Positions 7,361-14,809 of a stretch of 36,169 bases of DNA are shown here, piece by piece. The notes under the pieces are model-generated. The model did not search any database and was not told where the DNA came from. It saw nothing but the letters and a program-made list of their open reading frames with translations. The position numbers and the translations under genes are program-made. Position 1 is the stretch's first letter; each line of letters opens with the position of its first letter. Source of the stretch: an uncultured Bacilli bacterium (GTDB taxonomy: Bacteria > Bacillota_I > Bacilli_A > RFN20 > CAG-826). The DNA lies in the NCBI GenBank assembly GCA_944351395.1, contig CALVPP010000008.1, forward strand, positions 1 through 36,169, read 5' to 3'.

Positions 7361-8227
7361 TTATTTCTCCTCTTTTTTATAAATTTTACAACGCTCAACT
7401 GTGTAACCTAATTTATCGAAATGAGCCTCAGCTTTTTTGACGATCTTTTTATTATCGCTTAATGCGAAGAAACTAGAACCGGAACCACTCATGCAAACAA
7501 TTTTAAAACCAAATTCTTTCAATTGATTTTCGATAGTGATAAGTTTAGGCAACATATCTTTAGCAGGAATGTATAAAGCGTTGCTTAAATTAGTAGCGAT
7601 TAATTCGTCGTTCCCTTCTTTTAAACCACGTTCAATCGCATCTAAATTAGCGACAGGCAAATCTTCGTATTCATCGCTTTTTTCATAAACTTCTTTCGTC
7701 GATAAAGATTCATCTGGTTTTACTAATAAACAGTAGTAATCTTTTTTTATTTCAATTGGTCTTAATCTTTCCCCTACTCCATCGACACGAGCGGGCTCAT
7801 CGAGCAATAAAAAATAAACGACATCTGCTCCAACGGAAAGGGCTAAAGAACGTAATTCTTCTTTACTAGGATGAATATTGAGCATTTTGAAAATAGCACT
7901 CAAGCACGCAGCGGCATCGCTACTTCCGCCTCCTAAACCCGCTCCCATAGGAATTGATTTATGAATGTTTATTCTAAATTGTTCTTTGAAATGAAAAATA
8001 TCTCTTGCTTTGCTAATTGCAATATGGGCGAGGTTATAGGTAGAAGGAATAGAAACGAATGAATCGCAAGTGACATATGTATCATTCGCTCCAGGAATAA
8101 TTTGAATTTCAATCGAGTCATGTAGGGTTAATGGTAGATAAATGGAATCAATTAAATGATATCCATCATCTTTTTTACTCAGGACATTGAATCCCAGATT
8201 AATTTTCGCATTAGCTTTCGTAAACAT
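7361..8227 (-). CDS. ispE: 4-diphosphocytidyl-2-C-methyl-D-erythritol kinase
   Basis: IspE phosphorylates CDP-methylerythritol in the non-mevalonate (MEP) isoprenoid pathway. The 288 residues show the GHMP kinase plan: substrate-binding KANAKINLGF at the start, the ATP loop PMGAGLGGGSSDAAA near 92-106, the catalytic Asp region GADVVYFLL, and the C-terminal CMSGSGSSFFAL. The start is fixed by alignment of KANAKINL, yet no SD precedes it; the 29-base gap after rsmA is AT-rich (TAATATATTTTACATA), so a leaderless internal start or coupling is possible. Its presence implies that the organism uses the MEP route. Confidence 0.95.
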   Translation of the reverse strand: MFTKANAKINLGFNVLSKKDDGYHLIDSIYLPLTLHDSIEIQIIPGANDTYVTCDSFVSIPSTYNLAHIAISKARDIFHFKEQFRINIHKSIPMGAGLGGGSSDAAACLSAIFKMLNIHPSKEELRSLALSVGADVVYFLLLDEPARVDGVGERLRPIEIKKDYYCLLVKPDESLSTKEVYEKSDEYEDLPVANLDAIERGLKEGNDELIATNLSNALYIPAKDMLPKLITIENQLKEFGFKIVCMSGSGSSFFALSDNKKIVKKAEAHFDKLGYTVERCKIYKKEEK

Positions 8228-8256
8228 AGTGGTATGTAAAATATATTAAAAAGTGT

Positions 8257-9066
8257 TCAAGAAATTTTCAATAAAGTTTCATAAAGTGTTAAATAACTTT
8301 TAGGTTTTATATCCTCGGGTCTCAAATTATTTTGAATACCAACCTGACTTAAAACACTTTCTATTTTTTCTTTTTCTAAAGACGTTCCTTTTATCAAATT
8401 ATTAAGAATAGTTTTGCGAGGGTGTAAAAAACACTTCTTTAAAAATTTATAAAAATGGTTTTTATTTTTTATTAAAGGCTGATCATGATTAAAAGTTAAA
8501 GATAAAATAACGCTATCGACATGCGGCTTAGGAATAAATGCGTTTCTTGAAACATAAGCTAAAACTTTTACATCGCAAAGAAAAGCAGAAAGAATGCTAA
8601 TTGGGTTATAACCTTCTTTACCAAAAGGAGCAAATATTCTTTTATAAGCGTCGCTTTGTATCATGATGTGCGACAAGGAGCAATTACCTTCAATTAATAT
8701 TTTTACTATGATGTCGCTTGTAATGTAATAAGGAAGAGAACCAACAATTTGTTCGTATTCACTTATATCAAATTTTAAAATGTTCTCGTTATATACACAC
8801 ACATGCACATAATCTTTAAATTGTTCTTTTAAAAAATTGAATGATGATTTATCTAACTCTACAACATCAAGTGAACTAGCATTCATTTCTAGGTAATGAG
8901 TGAGGTTCCCTAACCCACCACCAATCTCTAAAGTATTCTTTTGTTCAACATCACTTAAAATTAAAAGACATCGTTCGTCGATAAGGTAATTTTGTCCTAA
9001 AGTTTTTTTAGGTTCCCCTAATAATTTAAGCGCTTGCTCGACGTAACTTTTAACCTCAATTTTCAT
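8257..9066 (-). CDS. rsmA: 16S rRNA (adenine1518-N6/adenine1519-N6)-dimethyltransferase
   Basis: RsmA (KsgA) dimethylates two adjacent adenines in the 3' hairpin of 16S rRNA late in 30S assembly. From ATG 9066 it has 269 residues; upstream in-frame ATGs at 9075 and 9102 would lengthen an already large overlap with rnmV. Motifs: TLGQNYLID (22-30), SAM motif LEIGGGLGNLT (46-56), VVELDK (68-73), ENILKFD (94-100). Motif IV reads GSLPYYIT at 109-116, with Ser110 where the family has Asn (NLPY); the codon is TCT at 8737-8739. Neighbours rnmV and ispE match the usual Bacilli arrangement. Function should be the same unless the Ser substitution weakens catalysis. Confidence 0.92.
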   Translation of the reverse strand: MKIEVKSYVEQALKLLGEPKKTLGQNYLIDERCLLILSDVEQKNTLEIGGGLGNLTHYLEMNASSLDVVELDKSSFNFLKEQFKDYVHVCVYNENILKFDISEYEQIVGSLPYYITSDIIVKILIEGNCSLSHIMIQSDAYKRIFAPFGKEGYNPISILSAFLCDVKVLAYVSRNAFIPKPHVDSVILSLTFNHDQPLIKNKNHFYKFLKKCFLHPRKTILNNLIKGTSLEKEKIESVLSQVGIQNNLRPEDIKPKSYLTLYETLLKIS

Positions 9067-9607
9067 CTTCTTCATACCTCGATAATGCTTCATTGACCAC
9101 ATCTACACTAATGTCGTTTGCGTTCAATTTTCTTAATAATGTTTTTGCGTTATTATAGCCAAGATGAAAATGAGAGGAGATATAATTCCTTCTTTTAGCC
9201 GCGCCATCGCAACCGACTAATCCTAATCGATATAAATCTTGCATATTAAAATTGTTTTTCTCCGTCAAAACTAGCCTAGAATAGTGTTTTAACGCTTCTA
9301 ATACCACCTCTTTAGACGATTCGGCTACACCAACCTTATCTTTTTTAATAGCGAATCTCTTATCGATGTAAACATTGTCAAAATTCTCCACATATTTAGC
9401 AATTTCTTGCCTAATATACATACCTGGATAATCAGGATCAGTTAAGACGACGATATGTTTTTTATTTTGTATAGACTTTAGATAGTCAATTGTTTCACGT
9501 GGAACCGATGTTCCGTTCGTTATAACTATCTCTACATCGAGAAATGAGCGTATAAACTGTTCATCTTGTCGGCCTTCAACCACTAAAACGATTTCTTTAT
9601 CTTTCAT
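9056..9607 (-). CDS. rnmV: ribonuclease M5
   Basis: RNase M5 carries out the final cleavages of 5S rRNA precursor in low-GC Gram-positive bacteria. The 183 residues start with a Toprim domain: the catalytic Glu in LVVEGRQDEQ and the acidic pair in LTDPDYPG (about 56-63). A C-terminal part contains KNNFNMQDLYRLGLVG, typical of the family. It overlaps tatD by four bases (ATGA) and rsmA by eleven, so the three are translationally coupled. The tatD-rnmV-rsmA order is the same as in Bacillus. Confidence 0.93.
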   Translation of the reverse strand: MKDKEIVLVVEGRQDEQFIRSFLDVEIVITNGTSVPRETIDYLKSIQNKKHIVVLTDPDYPGMYIRQEIAKYVENFDNVYIDKRFAIKKDKVGVAESSKEVVLEALKHYSRLVLTEKNNFNMQDLYRLGLVGCDGAAKRRNYISSHFHLGYNNAKTLLRKLNANDISVDVVNEALSRYEEDEN

Positions 9608-10389
9608 ATATTTATTTTCACGTGGAACAATTTAGCAACATTTTGGCTAGTTACTAAACTCGCTTCTTCTTCACTAATATTTTTAATATTTGCAACCGAT
9701 TGCAACACAAGTTTGACTCGTGCTGGATGATTCTCTTGCCCACGAAACGGGTGCGGGCTAAGGTAAGGTGAATCTGTTTCAACTAATAATTTATCAAGTG
9801 GTGTTTTTAAGCATGCTTCTTTTGGTGTTTTGGCGTTAGTAAACGTAACGGGTCCACCAAAGGAAATATACATTCCTATCTTAATAAAATCATCGACTAA
9901 TTCAACGGGTCCACTATAACAATGCATCACTCCACCACATATGGGTTTATGTTCTTTTAATATTTTTAAAGTATCTTCAATTGCGTCTCTTGAATGAACA
10001 ATTATAGGTAGATGTAGTTCGTTAGCGAGATAAATTTGATTAATAAATGCATCTCTTTGTTTCTTCTTTATTTCTTCATCTTTGTCCCAATGATAATCTA
10101 AACCTATTTCACCAACCGCTACTATTTTTGGTGACTCATTAAATAATTTTTTTAGCTGGATTAAATAGTCGACAGTCGTGTTTTTAACTTCACTTGGGTG
10201 AATTCCGATAGCAGCATAAATTTCTTCATGTTTATTAGCTAATTCAATCGCTAGTCTAGAAGACTTGATTGTATCGCTTGGACAGATGATGATACCTACG
10301 TCATTTTTATGTGCTTCATCTAAAAGTTCATCTACTTTTGGGTAAAGCGCCTCATCATTAAGATGACAATGTGAATCAATGATGAACAT
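9604..10389 (-). CDS. tatD: TatD family metal-dependent DNase
   Basis: TatD proteins are TIM-barrel amidohydrolase-type nucleases acting as 3'-5' exonuclease or quality-control DNase in the cytoplasm. The 261 residues carry the metal ligands in order: DSHCHLND (5-12), VGEIGLDYHWD, IVHSRDA, VMHCYSGP and the terminal VETDSPYLSPHP. AGGTAAATAATAT precedes the ATG. It begins 3 nt after the mnmE stop and overlaps rnmV by four bases. Assignment to the YabD/TatD subgroup rests on its place beside rnmV and rsmA. Confidence 0.93.
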   Translation of the reverse strand: MFIIDSHCHLNDEALYPKVDELLDEAHKNDVGIIICPSDTIKSSRLAIELANKHEEIYAAIGIHPSEVKNTTVDYLIQLKKLFNESPKIVAVGEIGLDYHWDKDEEIKKKQRDAFINQIYLANELHLPIIVHSRDAIEDTLKILKEHKPICGGVMHCYSGPVELVDDFIKIGMYISFGGPVTFTNAKTPKEACLKTPLDKLLVETDSPYLSPHPFRGQENHPARVKLVLQSVANIKNISEEEASLVTSQNVAKLFHVKINI

Positions 10390-10392
10390 ATA

Positions 10393-11703
10393 TTATTTAC
10401 CTACACAAAATCTAGAGAAGATTTCTTCTTCATAACCTTGGTCATGATCTTCACCTAAAATTGCTAAGACACATGCGTATGCTTCTTGTAAAGATACACT
10501 TATGATATCTATCGGGAGATTTAGTGTTGCATCTTTGATGACTTGTTTTAAGGCATTTTTTGTTTTATTCAATAACGCTATCGCACGTGCATTATTGATA
10601 CTCGGATTTTTAAAATTGTCTTTTTCTAAATTCAAACGCTTCATCAATTCATCAAGTAAAGGTTTTACATCTCTTTTTTTAGCGGATACATAAATGTAGT
10701 CTTTATTCCTATTTTTAACGAGTTCGGATTTATTGACGACTTTGATTATTTTCTTTTTATCGATGTGTAATGGTTCTTCTTGATTTATATCGTCTAAAAC
10801 GTAGACGATGTAGTCCATTTCTTTCATGAGTTTTTTAGCTTTTTTAATACCAATTAATTCAATTTCAGATGTATTTTCTCTAAGACCGGCCGTGTCGTAA
10901 AAATGAAATGTAACACCTTGATAATTCATCTCGCCATCAACTATATCTCTCGTCGTACCTTCGATTGATGTCACGATAGCTTTTTCTTCATTTAATAAAG
11001 CATTTAAAAGCGATGATTTTCCAACGTTTGTATGACCAATAAGCATCACTTTTACACCTTCTATGATGATTTTGGCTTTGAGACCATCTTGCACTAAATT
11101 ATCGATAAGATTTATCATCTTTTTTGCTTCTTTAATGATTTTATCGACGTTTGCGACCTCTATATCTTCATATTCTGGAAAGTCGATATTGACCTCTAAT
11201 AAAGCGAGAAGATCTGCTAATTTATTACGTAATGGTTTCACAAGTTTAGAATTATCACCTTTTAAACCGAGTAAAGCTAGATTTTGTGCTTCTTTTGTTT
11301 TAGCGTCGATTAAATCATTTACCGCTTCAGCTTGCATCAAATCAATCTTGTTGTTTAGATACGCTCTTTCGCTAAATTCACCTCGTTCAGCCAATCTAGC
11401 ACCTCTTTTAATAAAAGCTTCGATGATGCGGTTAGCAATATTTACACTTCCGTGGCACATGATTTCACATGCGTTTTCGCCTGTATAGCCATGCGGCTTG
11501 GTATAGACGATAACTACGCATTGGTCTATCGTTTCTTCTTCATCTTTAATATAACCAAAATATACTTGCTTATCTTTAGATAAATCTAATTTTGCTGTAT
11601 ATATTTCTTCTAATATTTTTAAACAATCTTCGCCGCTAGCACGCACAATCGCGAGAGCGCTTTTAAGAGGTGGTGTAGCTAATGCAACAATTACTTCATC
11701 CAT
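10393..11703 (-). CDS. mnmE: tRNA uridine-5-carboxymethylaminomethyl modification GTPase
   Basis: MnmE works with MnmG to modify U34 of tRNAs decoding NNA/NNG codons. The start at 11703 (MDEVIVALATPP) matches the family N-terminus; the frame remains open upstream across a terminator hairpin but that stretch is not protein-like. The 436 residues include the folate-binding N-terminal domain, G1 GHTNVGKS (223-230), G2/G3 region GTTRD and YDTAG (269-273), G4 as NKSE instead of the usual NKxD, and the C-terminal C-x-G-K (CVGK 433-436) with its conserved Cys. There is no good SD close to the ATG; the nearest AGGAG is 23 nt away in the hairpin. First gene of the mnmE-tatD-rnmV-rsmA-ispE-glmU run. 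Confidence 0.94.
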   Translation of the reverse strand: MDEVIVALATPPLKSALAIVRASGEDCLKILEEIYTAKLDLSKDKQVYFGYIKDEEETIDQCVVIVYTKPHGYTGENACEIMCHGSVNIANRIIEAFIKRGARLAERGEFSERAYLNNKIDLMQAEAVNDLIDAKTKEAQNLALLGLKGDNSKLVKPLRNKLADLLALLEVNIDFPEYEDIEVANVDKIIKEAKKMINLIDNLVQDGLKAKIIIEGVKVMLIGHTNVGKSSLLNALLNEEKAIVTSIEGTTRDIVDGEMNYQGVTFHFYDTAGLRENTSEIELIGIKKAKKLMKEMDYIVYVLDDINQEEPLHIDKKKIIKVVNKSELVKNRNKDYIYVSAKKRDVKPLLDELMKRLNLEKDNFKNPSINNARAIALLNKTKNALKQVIKDATLNLPIDIISVSLQEAYACVLAILGEDHDQGYEEEIFSRFCVGK

Positions 11704-11720
11704 ACAATGTTTATTATAAA

Positions 11721-11748
11721 TAAAAACTCCTAATGTTTCCACTAGGAG
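11721..11748 (-). terminator. rho-independent terminator or attenuator between jag and mnmE
   Basis: On the minus strand, CTCCTA (11743-11748) pairs with TAGGAG (11727-11732), extended by a CA/TG step, and is followed by TTTTTA. It lies 22 bases past the jag stop and only 17 bases before the mnmE ATG, leaving no room for a separate mnmE promoter. Partial termination or attenuation inside the operon is the simplest reading. Confidence 0.65.
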
Positions 11749-11770
11749 CAGATAGATTGATAAATTATCT

Positions 11771-12385
11771 TTATTCAGCGTCTTTATATTTGATGACGAT
11801 ATGACGTTCTTTTCCATCGCCTTCAGATTCGGTTGAAATGTGCTTCATCTTCGCTAGTGCGTTATGAATTTGCTTTCTTTCGTCTGCGGTCATAGGATCT
11901 AACGCTACTGGAATGTGAGTTGTAACAACTCTTTTAGCTTCTTTTTTAGCGATGAATATGATTTTTCGATATTTCTTCGATTTATAATCGCCCACATCAA
12001 GCAATACTCTAAAGCGTCTTTTGAATTTAGCTGAGACTGCTGTTTTGACAATTTCATTAAGCGCTTGAAGTGTTGCTCCGCCTTTACCAATGATGACTGG
12101 ATTATGATTACTCATAATCGTCACTTTAATAATGTCATTATCTTTAATTGCAACATTTGTCGACGCTTCAATTCCTGCGTTTTCTAATATTGTGACGATG
12201 TAGTGATCGATATAATCTAATACTTCACTTAGGTCGTAAACATCGACATCGACGCTTTTTGTCTTACCAAAGAGACCTTTTTTCTCTTCGCCGACGATAT
12301 AGATTAACTCTTCAATAGTGATACCTGTCTCTTCACTTGCAATTTTAAGCGCCTCTTCGACAGTTTTACCAGTATAAGTTTTCAT
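11771..12385 (-). CDS. jag: KhpB/Jag RNA-binding protein
   Basis: Jag (also called KhpB or EloR) is a KH/R3H RNA-binding protein that, with KhpA, influences cell elongation and envelope gene expression in Gram-positive bacteria. From ATG 12385 it has 204 residues: a Jag-N domain (1-52, with GKTVEEAL and KKGLFG), a KH domain with the GKGG loop (VIIGKGGATLQAL) and a C-terminal R3H domain (DPMTADERKQIHNAL). AAAGGAAG precedes the start. Its ATG shares one base with the yidC stop (TGATG), so the two are coupled. The linker between Jag-N and KH is very short. Confidence 0.93.
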   Translation of the reverse strand: MKTYTGKTVEEALKIASEETGITIEELIYIVGEEKKGLFGKTKSVDVDVYDLSEVLDYIDHYIVTILENAGIEASTNVAIKDNDIIKVTIMSNHNPVIIGKGGATLQALNEIVKTAVSAKFKRRFRVLLDVGDYKSKKYRKIIFIAKKEAKRVVTTHIPVALDPMTADERKQIHNALAKMKHISTESEGDGKERHIVIKYKDAE

Positions 12386-13884
12386 CAATACTTCTTTCCT
12401 TTCTTCTTTTCGATTTGTTTTTGTTCGCGCTTTCTCATAATAGCGTTTGTAATTAGTGTTTGTGCAATCATGATAAGAGCGCCTGCTAACCAATAAATGC
12501 CCATACCTGCAGGTAAGGTGACACCCATGACGATAATGACTACCATCATGATGATAGACATCCACTTCATTTGTTTATTTTGAGCGGCTTGTGCTGGGTT
12601 TTTGCCAAGTTTTACAAGTTTTTTCATCTTTCTCTTCTGCAACCATTGCGGTAATAGGGTGGCAACTATTTGTGCGGCAGTCATGAATAATGCTAGCATC
12701 AAAGCGGTACCCCAAGCGTGCCAATTGCTAAAATCAATTAATGTGGATGCAATAGAATCACTTAATCTTAAACCAAAGATTTGGTCGCTCGATAAAATAG
12801 CACTTCCCTGCATTGCGCCCCACACAGCAATGAATATCGGGAATTGAATGATAAGAGTGATGAATGGGGCAATAACAGACACTTTGTGCTTCTTATATAG
12901 TTGCATCTGTTCTTGAGCGAGACGTTGTTTTTCGTATTGATTAGTTTTCGAGTTGGGATATTTGGCTTGTATTTTAGCTAATTCGGGTTGAAGAGCCTGC
13001 ATTTTAGTTTGTGACATGGTCGATTTGAAAGTGATGAGGATTAATAATCCTCTTACAATCAAAGTAACTAATAAAATTGCTCCTACTTGTCCCCAACCAC
13101 CAGCACCAAACACTGTAGCAAAATAGTCGACAAGCCAAGCAACTGGATAGACGAGTAAACCTTCAACAGGTCCTCTTGACCAAGCGTAGTTCCAATCTTT
13201 TGCTTGAATGTAAACTTCAGTTTGTTCGCCAGATGGACCATAAGAACCATAGGCACCACCATTAACAGAAATACAAGATCTAGAAGCGGCGACATAATTG
13301 TTCATGGTTCGTTTGTAAAGGTTTGTGAAGTCGTCGTTGGGTGTGTTTTCAGGTCCTAGTTTGGTTGCTAAGATGCTAGAATACTTATCCCAGTTCGACC
13401 AAAGAGTATTATTCTCACCTAAAAATTTGACATACCCGTAATTCACATAGTGTGTATTTTTGTCGTCTTGTAGTTTATATATTAATTCATCATTGATGAA
13501 ATCTGCAGTCACTTGTTCCACGCTTAAAGTAACACTATGATCTACCTCGTATTGACCAATCATATCTTCTAACGCTAAAAGGTCTAGTTGAACGAAGAAA
13601 TCAAGGGTTGGTTGAACGATGTTATTCGTCTGAGCTTGCGAATAAACACTCATCAACGTCGGGCTTCTTTCTAAATCGTTATCATAATAAATATTAGTGT
13701 ATGTTTCGTGCTGGGTTCTTCCTTCCCCTGCTTCACTATAATAACGAACTATGCCTTGATCATAAGCGAACAAAATAGAGGCAGTGTCTCTTGGTGAACA
13801 AAACGTGGCAGTACAACTAGTTACTAAAAGAACACCTAAAAATGCTCCAGCGGTATATAGGATTCTTTTTAGATTTTTATTCAT
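12385..13884 (-). CDS. yidC: membrane protein insertase YidC/Oxa1, lipoprotein type with a long extracytoplasmic domain
   Basis: YidC inserts and folds membrane proteins alone or with SecYEG. The chosen ATG at 13884 overlaps the rnpA stop as ATGA and has GGAGG upstream; it gives 499 residues. Residues 1-24 form a lipoprotein signal (lipobox LVTSC, Cys24). The insertase core is at about 245-485, with Arg278 in the first core helix (TLIVRGLL), the cytoplasmic QALQPELAKIQAKYP coiled hairpin, four further hydrophobic stretches and a basic tail (KREQKQIEKKKGKKY). Between Cys24 and the core lies an unusually long domain of about 220 residues; most Bacillota YidC are 250-330 residues in total. Confidence 0.93.
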   Translation of the reverse strand: MNKNLKRILYTAGAFLGVLLVTSCTATFCSPRDTASILFAYDQGIVRYYSEAGEGRTQHETYTNIYYDNDLERSPTLMSVYSQAQTNNIVQPTLDFFVQLDLLALEDMIGQYEVDHSVTLSVEQVTADFINDELIYKLQDDKNTHYVNYGYVKFLGENNTLWSNWDKYSSILATKLGPENTPNDDFTNLYKRTMNNYVAASRSCISVNGGAYGSYGPSGEQTEVYIQAKDWNYAWSRGPVEGLLVYPVAWLVDYFATVFGAGGWGQVGAILLVTLIVRGLLILITFKSTMSQTKMQALQPELAKIQAKYPNSKTNQYEKQRLAQEQMQLYKKHKVSVIAPFITLIIQFPIFIAVWGAMQGSAILSSDQIFGLRLSDSIASTLIDFSNWHAWGTALMLALFMTAAQIVATLLPQWLQKRKMKKLVKLGKNPAQAAQNKQMKWMSIIMMVVIIVMGVTLPAGMGIYWLAGALIMIAQTLITNAIMRKREQKQIEKKKGKKY

Positions 13885-14219
13885 TGATGTGCCTCCGAGC
13901 ATCTAACAACTAGGTTTTTTAATTCTTTTTCATTCTCTTCGTATGTTTTAGCGAGATAATCTGTCTTCACGACGATGATGATGTCTTTCGTCAAGATATC
14001 TTCTTTAAGAATTTTTTGACACATAGATCTAACTTGACGTCTTATATAATTCCTAACGTGCGCCTTCCCTAGTTTTTTTGAAGTAGCTATACCAATACGC
14101 GCAAATTCTTTCGCTTTTGCTTGATAGTAGATGATATAACTACTATTTTGAACCTTGTTCTTTTGAGAAACGATATTTTTAAATTCTTTCGTATCTTTGA
14201 TACGATACATAGAATTCAT
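13881..14219 (-). CDS. rnpA: ribonuclease P protein component
   Basis: RnpA binds the RNase P RNA and assists 5' maturation of tRNAs. The 112 residues contain the aromatic-basic N-terminal RIKDTKEFKNIV and the signature GIATSKKLGKAHVRNYIRRQVR, in which the usual RNR-I-KR core reads RNY-I-RR. It starts 5 nt downstream of the rpmH stop and overlaps yidC by four bases. The rpmH-rnpA-yidC order is nearly universal beside bacterial origins. Confidence 0.94.
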   Translation of the reverse strand: MNSMYRIKDTKEFKNIVSQKNKVQNSSYIIYYQAKAKEFARIGIATSKKLGKAHVRNYIRRQVRSMCQKILKEDILTKDIIIVVKTDYLAKTYEENEKELKNLVVRCSEAHQ

Positions 14220-14224
14220 AAAGA

Positions 14225-14359
14225 TTAAGCACTTAAAACTTTGCGTCCTTTTTGACGACGACGAGCTAGTGTTGCTCGACCGTTTGCGGTAGCCATGCGT
14301 GCTCTAAAACCGCTTACATTTTTATGTTGTCTTTTACTTGGTTGATATGTTCTTTTCAT
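14225..14359 (-). CDS. rpmH: 50S ribosomal protein L34
   Basis: Translating 14359 to 14225 on the minus strand gives a 44-residue highly basic protein beginning [19 protein letters not shown] and ending [12 protein letters not shown], unmistakably L34. A GAGAGGA element precedes the ATG and a strong promoter lies 40 bases upstream. It is the first gene of the leftward operon from the origin. Confidence 0.97.
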   Translation of the reverse strand: MKRTYQPSKRQHKNVSGFRARMATANGRATLARRRQKGRKVLSA

Positions 14360-14396
14360 ATATTCTTTTTCATCCTCTCTTATATATGCGGTATAA

Positions 14397-14426
14397 ATTA
14401 TATAAGTTAATAAATATTAAAGTCAA
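14397..14426 (-). promoter_or_regulatory. promoter of the rpmH-rnpA-yidC-jag operon
   Basis: On the minus strand, TTGACT (14421-14426) is followed after 18 bp by a perfect TATAAT (14397-14402). It gives a leader of about 30 nt to the L34 start at 14359. Confidence 0.75.
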
Positions 14427-14751
14427 ACAATTATCGCGTGGGTGCGCTTAACCTATTTAAATAAGGTGTTGCATAAAAAGTATGCAAATTATTTTTTCCA
14501 CACTAATGTTAATTGTTTAATTTAAATTGGTTGATAAACGGAAAATATTTAGTTTTATTCTAATTATTTTTATTCACATTTACACCGTGTAATGTGGAAA
14601 ATATTCCACAGAATCCACCACAATTTATCCACAAAAAGTTTTCCACATTTTTTTCCACATTATAAAGATGTGGATTGTGTGTTTTATTACGTCTGTTCTC
14701 ATTATTTTTTCACCTTTTTTGTGGAAAAATCAAAAACGCTTTTGTTTTTCA

Positions 14752-14779
14752 TTGATTTAATTGTGGAAATTGGTATATT
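14752..14779 (+). promoter_or_regulatory. dnaA promoter with DnaA box in the spacer
   Basis: TTGATT (14752-14757) is followed after 16 bp by an extended -10, TGGTATATT (hexamer 14774-14779). A DnaA-box-like sequence (14762-14770, reverse) sits between them and would allow DnaA to repress its own gene. The promoter lies 30 bp before the dnaA ATG. Confidence 0.6.
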
Positions 14780-14809
14780 TTTGTTAGACAAAAAGGAGAA
14801 AATTAATTT

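Larger units (their letters stand above)
14360..14809. other. replication origin region upstream of dnaA with DnaA-box cluster
   Basis: This 450-bp non-coding region separates divergent rpmH and dnaA. I find DnaA-box-like 9-mers at 14494-14502 (TTTTCCACA), 14593-14601 (reverse), 14602-14610 (TATTCCACA), 14625-14633 (perfect TTATCCACA), 14639-14647 and 14651-14659 (TTTTCCACA), 14669-14677 (reverse, one mismatch), 14720-14728 (reverse) and 14762-14770 (reverse). AT-rich stretches surround them. A perfect 7-bp hairpin (TTGCATA 14469-14475, TATGCAA 14481-14487) followed by T-rich sequence lies at the left edge of the cluster. The layout matches the bipartite Bacillus-type oriC, whose other half lies after dnaA. 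Confidence 0.9.

Noticed and set aside
11704-11817. Upstream extension of mnmE
   Set aside because: It would translate through the terminator hairpin and into jag; the family N-terminus begins at the ATG at 11703.
12386-12565. Upstream extension of the jag frame
   Set aside because: It overlaps the end of yidC and reads as unlikely His/Tyr/Arg-rich protein; the ATG at 12385 has an SD and fits Jag-N.
14469-14497. TTGCATA/TATGCAA hairpin with T run as a terminator
   Set aside because: No plus-strand gene lies upstream; in the origin it is more likely a structural feature or chance.
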